Assembly (NCBI GenBank): GCA_964449465.1
Contig: CAYVBK010000004.1
Coordinates: 1 to 64,000, forward strand
Reading direction: 5' to 3'
Origin: CAYRXM01 sp964449465
GTDB taxonomy: Bacteria; Chloroflexota; Anaerolineae; JAFGEY01
Length of the DNA: 64,000 nt
Each line of letters begins with the position of its first letter. Position 1 is the first letter of the stretch. Positions 8,849 to 16,848 of this stretch are shown here, piece after piece. A program made the position numbers and the translations under genes. The notes under the pieces were generated by a model that had not been told where the DNA came from, searched no databases, and was given only the letters and a program-made list of their open reading frames with translations.

Positions 8849-9591
8849 GGCAATCCTCCATCCTGTTCGCGACCTGGTCGTTGCGAATCGGCCTGAATAT
8901 CGCGCACGATCTGACCATCGGCAATGCCAACCACGCGGTGAGCGCGCTGAGCCAGTTCATCGTCGTGCGTGACCATCAAGACAGTTTTGCCCTGGGCAAC
9001 CAGGTTGCCAAAGAGAGCCAAAATCTGGGCCGCGCTTTGCGAATCCAGGTTGCCGGTTGGCTCATCGGCCACGAGCAGTGGCGGGTCGTTGGCCAGGGCG
9101 CGGGCAATAGCCACCCGCTGCGCCTGTCCGCCTGATAGCATGGCCGGCAGGTGATGGGCATAGCGGCTCATATCCACCTGCTCTAGCAACGACATCGCTC
9201 GCTCGGCCCGCTCGCGCCGCCCATATTTGCCGCTGTAATCCATCGGCAAGATCACATTTTCGACCGCCGTGAGCGTGGGCAAAAGCTGAAAGAACTGAAA
9301 AATGACACCGACTGCGCGCCCGCGCCAGAGGGCAATTTGCTCCTCGGTCAATCGGTGAACTGCCGCGCCGGCGATCCACACCTCGCCGGCGGTAGGGCGG
9401 TCTATGCCGGTGATCATGTTGATCAAGGTAGATTTGCCGCTGCCCGATTTGCCCACGATGGATACAAACTCACCGCTCGACACGGCCAGATCCAGGCCGC
9501 GCAGGGCCACAAAGGGGTGATCGGTGTCGGGGTCATAGGTTTTTTGCACTTGCCGCAGGTACACCAATGTGTGGTCCGGTTGTTGAGCCAT
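8845..9591 (-). CDS. ABC transporter ATP-binding protein (LolD/MacB type), first copy
   Basis: A 248-residue ATPase and first gene of the four-gene efflux operon. It has Walker A GKSGSGKSTLINMITG, signature LSGGQAQRVAIARALAND, Walker B LLVADEPTGNLDS and H-loop VTHD. ATG at 9591 is selected because GAGGAGG lies 6 nt upstream; the frame extends further through palindrome sequence that is not coding-like. It shares long identical stretches with the second ATPase around the signature and Walker B. A single permease served by two intact ATPase genes is unusual for MacAB-like loci. Confidence 0.93.
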   Translation of the reverse strand: MAQQPDHTLVYLRQVQKTYDPDTDHPFVALRGLDLAVSSGEFVSIVGKSGSGKSTLINMITGIDRPTAGEVWIAGAAVHRLTEEQIALWRGRAVGVIFQFFQLLPTLTAVENVILPMDYSGKYGRRERAERAMSLLEQVDMSRYAHHLPAMLSGGQAQRVAIARALANDPPLLVADEPTGNLDSQSAAQILALFGNLVAQGKTVLMVTHDDELAQRAHRVVGIADGQIVRDIQADSQRPGREQDGGLP

Positions 9592-9693
9592 ATCGAGCCT
9601 CCTCGTCAAAATCAACCAGATGAGCCAGGCACGCCTACGTGCCTGGTATCGCGCGTGTGGGCATCGCGCACGTGGGCGTGCGTGGCTCTTCAA

Positions 9694-9750
9694 AGTCCGA
9701 CGCTAAAGCGTCGGACTGAGAGGGCTTTCAGCGCGGGGTTTTAACCCCGC
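9694..9750. repeat. Palindromic repeats upstream of the efflux operon
   Basis: A perfect 11+2+11 family B palindrome (9694-9717, core CCGACGCTaaAGCGTCGG) and a perfect 8+2+8 palindrome GCGGGGTTTTAACCCCGC (9733-9750). Between the efflux operon start and the MalT-like gene end (9592-9857) nothing else is seen. The second hairpin could terminate the upstream minus-strand regulator gene. Confidence 0.75.
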
Positions 9751-9857
9751 CCGGCTGGCGGCGCGCTCAATCAATATTTGATCTATGCCATCACTATATC
9801 ATATCAGGGGATAGAATGTCATCCACCGGAGGGTGGAGAGAGGGGGGTGGAAAAATG

Positions 9858-12614
9858 TTATCGGTGGGTAAGGAGGCCCAACTCGCTGGCGCGAGCGATG
9901 GCCTGGGTGCGGCGGGTCACGTCGAGTTTGCGATAGAGGTTGTTGATGTGGGTTTTGACCGTGCTGAGGGAAACGAACAAACGGCCGGCAATGTCCTGGT
10001 TGGACAGGCCATCGGCGATCAGACGCAATACTTGCATTTCGCGCTCGCTCACTGGCTCAAGTGGCTCGATGGGTGGTGTGCCGGCCCTGTCGCGCTCTTG
10101 ACACTGCGTCGCTGTCAGCAAACGATCCAGATAAACCTGGGTGGCACGGTCTTGTTGGTCTCGAACAGCCAGCAACAACTGACACATCGGCTCACCCAGG
10201 TCTACAAAAGCGCGCACATGTCCCTCTGGCTGGGCCAGAGAGAGCGCCCGACTCAGGGCTGCCTGCGCTTTGTCGGACTGTTTGAGCAGCCAATGTGCTA
10301 CAGACTGTACGGCCAGCAGTTCGATCAGCATGCCCCATGCCCCAGACTGCTCGGCCAGGGTCAGCGCCGGAGTGATCAGGTCGAGCACGCGGGCATATTC
10401 GTCCCGGGCCAGGTATAACCGGGCCAGGGTGATTCGTTCCAGGCCTTGCACAAATAGCGAGACGATACCGCCCTCTTGCCTGCTACCGTAATCTTGCTGC
10501 CAGGCCGCGGCCCACTGTCCGGCCGCGTCCAGGCGGTTTTGAGCTATCCAGAGCTGCGCCTGATAGGCATCTACCTGACGGACGGTCAACACGGCGATCC
10601 GCCCTTCCTGGATGTACTGTTGGGCGGCATCCAGGGCGTCTTGGGCCTGATCCAGGCGGCCCCAGGCCATATGCGCGCGAGCCGTAGCTATATAGCCATC
10701 TACCAGCACCTCTACATTGCCCCATTGCTGCCCTGCCGCAATGCAGTGATGAAGGCAGACGATGGCTTGAGGAATGTTGTTCCACTCGCGCAGCACCAGC
10801 CCTAACCCCTGATAGATCAGGCTGGCCCCGGTGGCATACCGCTCGCCGGTCGCCGAACCGCCCAACTCGAGCCCTTGCTCCAAAAGCGTGTGTGCCTGAT
10901 GCAACCGCCCCTGGATGATGTTCGACATGCCGGCCATGAAAATCGCAACCTGGGCCAGAAATACATTGCCAATTGCATGGCAGAGTTCGAGTGTCTGGGT
11001 CATCAGGCGATCCGAGAACGCCAGATCCTGGTCTATGTAATAGACAAAGCCCAGCAGCCAGTTGATGATGCTGTGCAAAAAAGGATCGGCTGTGGTCTCT
11101 TGTTGGGCAATCTGCAAGACAACATTCATACACTCGGACGGATCGCCTTGAAAGAGAGTCAACAAGACGCGGATGGCCGTGATGTGCTGGGACAGATTCA
11201 TAGCCGTTGGAATGCCGGCCGGCGTGATGTCCGATTGCGCCAAATGCCGCTCGGCGGTTTGGATGAGCGACTCGATATGCTCCCAATCGCCAGTGATCAA
11301 CATAGCCCAACCGGCCAGCACACAGAGATATGGTCGGTTAGCTATCACCACGGTCGGCAGCGCATGGGCCCAGCCCAACAGCATCGCAGCCTGTCCCTGC
11401 ATCAAATACGGTTGGGCAATCTGCTCGATCAACCGGGCTGCTCGCTCCCAGTCGGCGATCTGCAAAGCGTGGCCAATGGCCTCGCACGCCATACCCTGCT
11501 GCTCATACCAGTCGGCGGCGCGGCGATGCAAATCGGCCACGCGCTCTGGCAGATGTTCCTGGACATAGTGGCGCAAAAAATCGGCAAACAAGTGATGGTA
11601 GCGATACCAGTGGTCCGACTCGTCCAGCGGCACCAGGAACAGGTTGTCGCGGGCCATCTGGCGCAATATTCTCTGGCCATCGCGTCTGCCGGTGACGGCA
11701 TCGCACAGCGGCCCGCTCAATCGCTCCAGGATGGCCGTGCAGCACATCAGATCGCGCTGCTCGGCCGGCTGACGATCCAACACTTCGGCGGCCAGGTAAT
11801 CTACCACCTGGTGATGGCTGCCGTCAAAAGCATCTACCACCCGGGCCAGAGTATCCTGAGGAGCGGCTCGGATGGACAGGGCGGCCAGTTGCAATCCCGA
11901 AATCCAGCCTTCGGTGCGGCTTTCCAGCAGGCGCACGTCTTGGGCCGAGAGACAGAGTCCCATCGTCTGGTTGAGAAATGCGGCAGCCTCGTCGGGCGTC
12001 AGGTTGAGGTCTGCGGCGCGCAGTTCTTCCACCTGATGACGAGCGCGCAACCGCGCCAAGGGCCAGGGCGGGTCGGTGCGGTTGGTCACAACCAGGTGCA
12101 TGCGGTCGGGCATGTGATCGAGCAAAAAGACCATCGCGTCGTGGATGGCCTTTTCGGTGATCACGTGATAATCATCCAACACCAAAACCACGTTGAACGG
12201 CGCCGCCGCCAGGCAGTTGATCAGTCGGGTCATGACCGATTTGAGCAAAGGAAATCGCCCTGGCCGCAGCGCGTCTTGCACATCCCGGCCCATGTCGGGC
12301 TGAGCCGTTTCCAGCGCGGCGATCAGATAGCGGAAAAATTGCCCGGCATCGTTGTCATCCTCATCCAACGACAGCCAGGCTCCGCGCCAGACCTGGTCGC
12401 TTGTCAGTGACCGTAGCCATCCGGCAGCCAGGGTGGTCTTGCCCGACCCGGCCGGGGCTGAGATCAGCGTCAGCCGCCGCGTCAAAACGGCCCGGCCATC
12501 ATGGTCGGCCGACCATAATCCGGCATAGAGCCGCTCCAGCAAGCGCGGGCGGACGATCAGGCCGGGGCGCGGCGGCGGACTGTGCAATTTGGTGCTGAGC
12601 AAAGGAATGATCAT
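9858..12614 (-). CDS. MalT-like LuxR-family ATP-dependent transcription regulator
   Basis: A 918-residue STAND regulator. The N-terminal NTPase has Walker A APAGSGKTTLA (residues 52-62) and a Walker B-like VVLVLDDYHVI. A long TPR-like helical region for effector binding follows, then a C-terminal LuxR helix-turn-helix (about 855-912: VSEREMQVLRLIADGLSN and STVKTHINNLYRKL). Such proteins switch on promoters, often for carbohydrate genes, when a sugar and ATP bind. ATG at 12614 overlaps the stop of the upstream mannonate dehydratase-like gene (ATGA), so the two are co-translated and the effector may be linked to sugar-acid metabolism. That link is inference. Confidence 0.92.
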   Translation of the reverse strand: MIIPLLSTKLHSPPPRPGLIVRPRLLERLYAGLWSADHDGRAVLTRRLTLISAPAGSGKTTLAAGWLRSLTSDQVWRGAWLSLDEDDNDAGQFFRYLIAALETAQPDMGRDVQDALRPGRFPLLKSVMTRLINCLAAAPFNVVLVLDDYHVITEKAIHDAMVFLLDHMPDRMHLVVTNRTDPPWPLARLRARHQVEELRAADLNLTPDEAAAFLNQTMGLCLSAQDVRLLESRTEGWISGLQLAALSIRAAPQDTLARVVDAFDGSHHQVVDYLAAEVLDRQPAEQRDLMCCTAILERLSGPLCDAVTGRRDGQRILRQMARDNLFLVPLDESDHWYRYHHLFADFLRHYVQEHLPERVADLHRRAADWYEQQGMACEAIGHALQIADWERAARLIEQIAQPYLMQGQAAMLLGWAHALPTVVIANRPYLCVLAGWAMLITGDWEHIESLIQTAERHLAQSDITPAGIPTAMNLSQHITAIRVLLTLFQGDPSECMNVVLQIAQQETTADPFLHSIINWLLGFVYYIDQDLAFSDRLMTQTLELCHAIGNVFLAQVAIFMAGMSNIIQGRLHQAHTLLEQGLELGGSATGERYATGASLIYQGLGLVLREWNNIPQAIVCLHHCIAAGQQWGNVEVLVDGYIATARAHMAWGRLDQAQDALDAAQQYIQEGRIAVLTVRQVDAYQAQLWIAQNRLDAAGQWAAAWQQDYGSRQEGGIVSLFVQGLERITLARLYLARDEYARVLDLITPALTLAEQSGAWGMLIELLAVQSVAHWLLKQSDKAQAALSRALSLAQPEGHVRAFVDLGEPMCQLLLAVRDQQDRATQVYLDRLLTATQCQERDRAGTPPIEPLEPVSEREMQVLRLIADGLSNQDIAGRLFVSLSTVKTHINNLYRKLDVTRRTQAIARASELGLLTHR

Positions 12615-13615
12615 TGGGCGTTGACCCGTTCCAACAAGGCCTGCATATAGCCAATGCTAAAAGCCGACCCAACGCGCGGGTTGGTGTCCATTTGAGGAAT
12701 ATGGTCGGGGATCATCACCCCGTCAAAATTTACCTCGCGCAGCGTTTGAACGACTTGATACATATCAAAATAACCATTGTCGAGAAATGTCTCTACAAAG
12801 TGCGGCAGCGGGCGATCCACATTGCGCAGGTGCACCTTGAACAGTTTGCCCTGCCGGCCAAAATACCGGATTGTCTCCAGCACATCCACCCCCATCCCTT
12901 CGCCACCTTCCAGCCAACAGCCCACACACAGGCACATGCCCACATTGGGACTGTCGGCGATTTCGAGGGCGCGTTGGTAGCCCTGAAAACTGCTGAAAAT
13001 GCAGCGCGGCACACCGCCCAATTCGGCTACCGGCGGGTCGTCGGGGTGAATGCCGATGCGCACTCCCGCTTGTTCGGCCACCGGCGCCACCTGCCGGATA
13101 AAGTATTCGTAATTGGCCCAAATCTCGTCCTCGCTATAGCGCCGACCGTGCGTTAGCGGCATTTGATATTCGACGCCGGCCCAATGCCCTTTTTGCGCCT
13201 TGACCAGATCAAAGGCGCGGGCGCGGGCATTGCCGCGTGTTGTTTCGGGCTCGGTGCTCCAGATGCCATTGGCCATGTGCGCATAGGTGGTATAGGGAAT
13301 GTCGGCCTGCCCCAAATTGCACAAATGCTGCTTGTATTCCTCGATTTTCTCGTCGCGGTTGGGCAGCCCCAACACGATGGCATCCTGGTTGTGTACATCA
13401 CGGTTGCCCAGGCCGTACACCTCGATGCCGTGCCGGGCGTATAGAGCCTTGCGTCCGGCGTAATAATCCGCGCTGGCGTGCGCCGCATCGGTCCATACCA
13501 CCACGTGCCGCACCCCCAACCTTTGGATAAAGGCTATATCGTCGTCGGTCGGTTCGGGCGGGGCCTGAAAAGCGATCTTGAGGCCCGGCTCGACCGGGAT
13601 CATAGAACGAGACAT
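12611..13615 (-). CDS. Mannonate dehydratase-like enzyme (UxuA family)
   Basis: A 334-residue TIM-barrel enzyme resembling D-mannonate dehydratase, which turns D-mannonate into 2-keto-3-deoxygluconate in hexuronate breakdown. Family-like motifs are GIHPDDPP near residue 200, the Cys-containing MCLCVGCW stretch, FKVHLRNV near 265 and MIPDHIPQMD near 305, which supply His, Cys and Asp metal ligands. Start ATG at 13615 follows AAGGAGGA by 6 nt. It diverges from the radical-SAM gene across a 72-bp gap and is coupled to the MalT-like regulator. It is shorter than E. coli UxuA, so a related sugar-acid dehydratase or isomerase role is possible. Confidence 0.82.
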   Translation of the reverse strand: MSRSMIPVEPGLKIAFQAPPEPTDDDIAFIQRLGVRHVVVWTDAAHASADYYAGRKALYARHGIEVYGLGNRDVHNQDAIVLGLPNRDEKIEEYKQHLCNLGQADIPYTTYAHMANGIWSTEPETTRGNARARAFDLVKAQKGHWAGVEYQMPLTHGRRYSEDEIWANYEYFIRQVAPVAEQAGVRIGIHPDDPPVAELGGVPRCIFSSFQGYQRALEIADSPNVGMCLCVGCWLEGGEGMGVDVLETIRYFGRQGKLFKVHLRNVDRPLPHFVETFLDNGYFDMYQVVQTLREVNFDGVMIPDHIPQMDTNPRVGSAFSIGYMQALLERVNAQ

Positions 13616-13627
13616 TGCGATTCCTCC

Positions 13628-13656
13628 TTGACAAATCGAACATTTGTTCGTATAAT
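13628..13656 (+). promoter_or_regulatory. Consensus sigma-70-type promoter with LexA-type operator in the spacer
   Basis: TTGACA (13628-13633), a 17-nt spacer and TATAAT (13651-13656) form a perfect housekeeping promoter pointing to the radical-SAM gene at 13688. The spacer contains the perfect inverted repeat CGAACATTTGTTCG (13637-13650), matching the Gram-positive type SOS box CGAACnnnnGTTCG. A repressor bound there would block both promoter elements. The motifs are seen directly; regulation by LexA is inference. Confidence 0.8.
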
Positions 13657-13687
13657 AAGATCATCCATCCCATGAAAGAAGGTTTTG

Positions 13688-14842
13688 ATGAGCATTTCAG
13701 TGCAAATCCAACCCGATGTCCATGAAAAGATCGAACTGCTCGGCCGTGCCGCACAATATGATGTGTGCGGCGAGGCCTGCGGCGAGGATGCTGCCCGCAA
13801 AAAGGATGATCTAGGCCACTGGATTTACCCCGCCGTCATGCCCGACGGCCGACGGGTGCGGCTGCTCAAGGTGCTGCAAACCAACATCTGCGAGAAAAAT
13901 TGTGCCTATTGTGTCAACCGCGCCGGCAGCAACATTCGCCGCACCGCCTTTTCGCCAGACGAACTGGCGCGGATGTTCGATCAGATGGCACAGCGCAGGC
14001 TGGTCGAGGGCATTTTCCTCAGTTCGGGCGTATGCGGCAGTGCCGTGCGCACGATGGACCGCATGCTGTCTACCATTGAATTGATCCGCAACCGCTATCA
14101 GTTCAAGGGCTATGTTCACCTCAAAATGCTGCCCGGCATCACTCACGCCCAGGTCGAACGGGCCGGACAGGTCGCCAACCGCGTCTCGATCAACCTGGAA
14201 GCGCCCAACATGCAGCGGCTATCCCTGATCGCCCCGGCCAAAACCCGTGAAGAGGTGTTGACACCCATGCGCTGGGCCGCCGAGTTGATGGCACAGGGCG
14301 GCGGGCGGTGGGCGCCGGCTGGGCAGACCACCCAATTTGTGGTGGGCGCGGCCGGCGAGTCCGACCAGGAGATACTGACCACCGTATCCAGCCTGTACGA
14401 CAAGGTACATCTGCATCGCGCCTATTTCAGCGCGTTTCAGCCGGTGCGCGGCACGCCGCTGGAAAGTCGCCCTTTTACGCCGGCCTGGCGCGAGCATCGC
14501 CTGTATCAGTGCGATTTTTTATTTCGGCTGTATGGGTTTAGCCTGGATGAGTTGGTCTTTGACCCCAACGGGCAATTGTCTCGCCAGAGCGACCCCAAGA
14601 CAATGTGGGCGCAGGCGCACCCCGAATGGTTCCCTGTCGAGATCAACCTGGCCTCGCGAGATGATTTGCTGCGCGTGCCGGGCATCGGCCCCCGCTCCAC
14701 CGACCGCATCTTGAAGGTGCGGCGGCAGGCCAGGCTGCGCAGTCTGCGAGATTTGCATCGGGTGGGGGTGACGGTGCGTCGTGCCGCGCCGTTTGTGCTG
14801 CTGGATGGACACCGTCCTCCCTTTCAACCCGGTCTGATTTGA
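13688..14842 (+). CDS. Radical SAM protein with helix-hairpin-helix, putative DNA modification/repair
   Basis: A 384-residue radical SAM enzyme. The [4Fe-4S]/SAM motif is C68-x3-C72-x2-C75 (ICEKNCAYC), followed by a TIM-barrel core. A C-terminal helix-hairpin-helix (LLRVPGIGPRSTDRIL, about residues 325-340) suggests nucleic-acid contact. Layout and length fit the family called putative DNA modification/repair radical SAM protein, usually encoded beside a uracil-DNA-glycosylase-like partner. No such partner lies in this window. ATG at 13688 is preferred over TTG 3 nt earlier, with GAAGG upstream. The promoter holds a LexA-type palindrome, which supports a DNA-damage role. The exact reaction is unknown. 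Confidence 0.9.
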   Translation: MSISVQIQPDVHEKIELLGRAAQYDVCGEACGEDAARKKDDLGHWIYPAVMPDGRRVRLLKVLQTNICEKNCAYCVNRAGSNIRRTAFSPDELARMFDQMAQRRLVEGIFLSSGVCGSAVRTMDRMLSTIELIRNRYQFKGYVHLKMLPGITHAQVERAGQVANRVSINLEAPNMQRLSLIAPAKTREEVLTPMRWAAELMAQGGGRWAPAGQTTQFVVGAAGESDQEILTTVSSLYDKVHLHRAYFSAFQPVRGTPLESRPFTPAWREHRLYQCDFLFRLYGFSLDELVFDPNGQLSRQSDPKTMWAQAHPEWFPVEINLASRDDLLRVPGIGPRSTDRILKVRRQARLRSLRDLHRVGVTVRRAAPFVLLDGHRPPFQPGLI

Positions 14843-14851
14843 ATGGAATGA

Positions 14852-14880
14852 GTAGGGGCGAGGTTTACCTTCGCCCCTAC
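14852..14880. terminator. Bidirectional terminator-like hairpin (family C palindrome)
   Basis: GTAGGGGCGA and TCGCCCCTAC form a perfect 10-bp stem around a 9-nt loop, exactly between two convergent genes (stops at 14842 and 14883). There is no T-run, so it may be a REP-like element used as a boundary. Confidence 0.6.
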
Positions 14881-14882
14881 AA

Positions 14883-16052
14883 TCAATGCAAAAAACAACG
14901 CAGGCCGGTGTGCATGACCATCATGTCATATTGATCGGCGGCCTGGATCACCTCGGCGTCGCGCAGCGACCCGCCAGGGTGGGCCACATATTGCACATGG
15001 CTGCGGCTGGCGCGATCCAGGCTGTCGCGGAACGGGAAAAAGGCGTCTGAAGTGAGGCAAATTCCCTCAAACTGCCCGATCCAGGCAGCCCGCTCCGGGC
15101 GGGTCAACGGCTGCGGCGGCGTACTGAATCCCTCCAGCATGGCCGCCATTTCCACCTCTGACAGTTGATCCCACAGCAGATATTGATCCACCAGATTGGT
15201 TTTTTCCGGCCGCCCCAGACCCGCTTTGAAATCCAGCTCTAGCACGCGCGGGTGCAGTTGCAGCATCCACTTGTCGGCCTTGTCGCAGGCCAGGCGGGTG
15301 CAGTGAACCCGCGATTGTTGCCCCGCGCCCATGCCGATCACCTGTCCCCGATAGGCCAGGCCGACCGAGTTGGATTGGGTGTACTTGAGGGCGACGGTGC
15401 CAACAATCATCGTCTGTACCACATCGTCAGACACCGTCTTGTTGGCCGTGACCACGTTTTTGAACAGGTCGGCGGTGATAGGCTGCGTGTTACGTCGCTG
15501 CTCCAACACAAAACCAAACGCATCGCGTCGCTCCAGATCGGGCGGTTCATAGTCGGGGTCTATTTGCAAGATGCGATACGCGCCCTGCTGCTTGGCCTTG
15601 AGTATCTCCAGGGCGTGCGGCTCGTAAGCGGGAGCGATGATCAGGTCGGACACTTCGCGCTTGAGCAGGCGGGCCAGCGGCACATCTACCGTGTCGCTGA
15701 CGGCCACCGCATCGCCGAACGAGCACAGGCGGTCACCGCCACGGGCGCGGGCATAGGCCGCCGCCACAGCCGACAGGGATTCGTCGGGCAGCATGTGGGC
15801 GCGGCGAAAAGACTCGTCTATCGGCCCGGCTACCGCTGCCCCGGCCGGGCTGACGTGTTTGAATGAGGCTGCCGCCGGCAGGCCGGTTGCCTGCCGCAGT
15901 TCGCGCACCAACTGCCATGCGCCAAACGCATCCAGCAGGTTGATATAGCCCGGCGTCCCGTTCAGTATGCGCAGCGGCGACGGCTCGCGTTCGATGATCA
16001 GCCTCGCCGGTTTTTGGTGGGGATTACAACCATATTTCAATTCAAGTTGCAT
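14883..16052 (-). CDS. Stand-alone AICAR transformylase (PurH C-terminal domain)
   Basis: Catalyses formylation of AICAR to FAICAR with 10-formyl-THF, the penultimate purine step. The 389 residues cover only the transformylase part of PurH. The N-terminus begins directly at LKYGCNPHQKPA, then SFKHVSPAGAA with the catalytic Lys-His pair, QSRVHCTRLACDKAD, and SDAFFPFRDS near the C-terminus. The MGS-like IMP cyclohydrolase domain that usually precedes it is absent, so a separate cyclohydrolase must exist elsewhere. ATG at 16052 begins the family core exactly. It ends a long run of minus-strand genes and converges on the radical-SAM gene. Confidence 0.92.
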   Translation of the reverse strand: MQLELKYGCNPHQKPARLIIEREPSPLRILNGTPGYINLLDAFGAWQLVRELRQATGLPAAASFKHVSPAGAAVAGPIDESFRRAHMLPDESLSAVAAAYARARGGDRLCSFGDAVAVSDTVDVPLARLLKREVSDLIIAPAYEPHALEILKAKQQGAYRILQIDPDYEPPDLERRDAFGFVLEQRRNTQPITADLFKNVVTANKTVSDDVVQTMIVGTVALKYTQSNSVGLAYRGQVIGMGAGQQSRVHCTRLACDKADKWMLQLHPRVLELDFKAGLGRPEKTNLVDQYLLWDQLSEVEMAAMLEGFSTPPQPLTRPERAAWIGQFEGICLTSDAFFPFRDSLDRASRSHVQYVAHPGGSLRDAEVIQAADQYDMMVMHTGLRCFLH

Positions 16053-16074
16053 CGTCCATCATCCTCAATTATCC

Positions 16075-16836
16075 TTATTTCCCTTCCAGCCGCCATCGCT
16101 CCAACACCGTGCGCACCCTGGCCACCTGCACGGCCACTTCAGTGTACTCGTTCTTGCCGCTGTGATGCTCCACTCCCCAATAGCCGGTATAGCCGGCCTC
16201 GCTCAGCATAGTCATGCTTTCCGACAGCCGCCCCTCGGTAATGTCCCAAGAGACGTGCGTGTGCATCGCCCAGGGCGCCATGGCCTGGTCTTCGGCCAGC
16301 GAGCCTTTGAAATGCAGCAGCACGCCAAAGGCCGGATGATCCACTGCCTGACAAAGCCTGACCATATTTTCCGGCTTGACCTCGGCGCCCCAGTGATTTT
16401 CCGGGCCGACCTTGTAGCCGTGGTCGTGAGCGCGTTGGGCATATTCGCGGTAGCGTTTGACGATCAGGTCAAACTGCTCATCGCTCCAGGTTTCGCCGCG
16501 CCCGCCGGCGTCAATGCGGATGGTTTGGGCGCCCAACACCTCGGCGGCGTGGAGGTAGGCCAGGGCGTTTTGATAGTGCTTTTCGCGCACCTCGGGGTCG
16601 TCCTCCCAAATGTGCGCCCCGTCTACGCACAGGTTGGCCAGGGTCAGCTCGCGCTCTTGCAGCGCATCCTTGATTTTGAGCAGGTACTCGTCATCGGTGC
16701 TGAGAAACATGCCGTTCCAAATGTCGGCCGATTGGAGATGATAGCGATATTTGCAGCTCTCCAGATAGCCAAACAGATCCATTTGCCCTGCCCGCAGCAG
16801 GCCGTGAAATGCATACGAAGCCACAGAGATTTTCAC
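16075..16836 (-). CDS. Sugar phosphate isomerase/epimerase family protein (xylose isomerase-like TIM barrel)
   Basis: A 253-residue TIM-barrel protein of the AP-endonuclease-2/xylose-isomerase-like superfamily. It starts with the typical MKISVASYAFH strand and carries metal-ligand candidates Glu in VGPENHWG, His in VLLHFKG, Asp/His in MHTHVSWD and Glu in WGVEHHSG. Such enzymes isomerise or epimerise sugars, inositols or sugar acids, but sequence does not define the substrate. It lies 12 nt after the FAD-enzyme gene and 22 nt before the AICAR transformylase in the same run. A second paralogous fold occurs at 19502-20317. Confidence 0.85.
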   Translation of the reverse strand: MKISVASYAFHGLLRAGQMDLFGYLESCKYRYHLQSADIWNGMFLSTDDEYLLKIKDALQERELTLANLCVDGAHIWEDDPEVREKHYQNALAYLHAAEVLGAQTIRIDAGGRGETWSDEQFDLIVKRYREYAQRAHDHGYKVGPENHWGAEVKPENMVRLCQAVDHPAFGVLLHFKGSLAEDQAMAPWAMHTHVSWDITEGRLSESMTMLSEAGYTGYWGVEHHSGKNEYTEVAVQVARVRTVLERWRLEGK

Positions 16837-16848
16837 AGGTTGTCCTTT

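Noticed and set aside
10875..12410. A 511-codon plus-strand open frame opposite the MalT-like regulator, and similar long antisense frames elsewhere (for example 20842-21936 and 46189-48015).
   Set aside because: They lie antisense to genes with clear family motifs, lack ribosome-binding sites and show no domains. Long shadows are expected at this G+C content.
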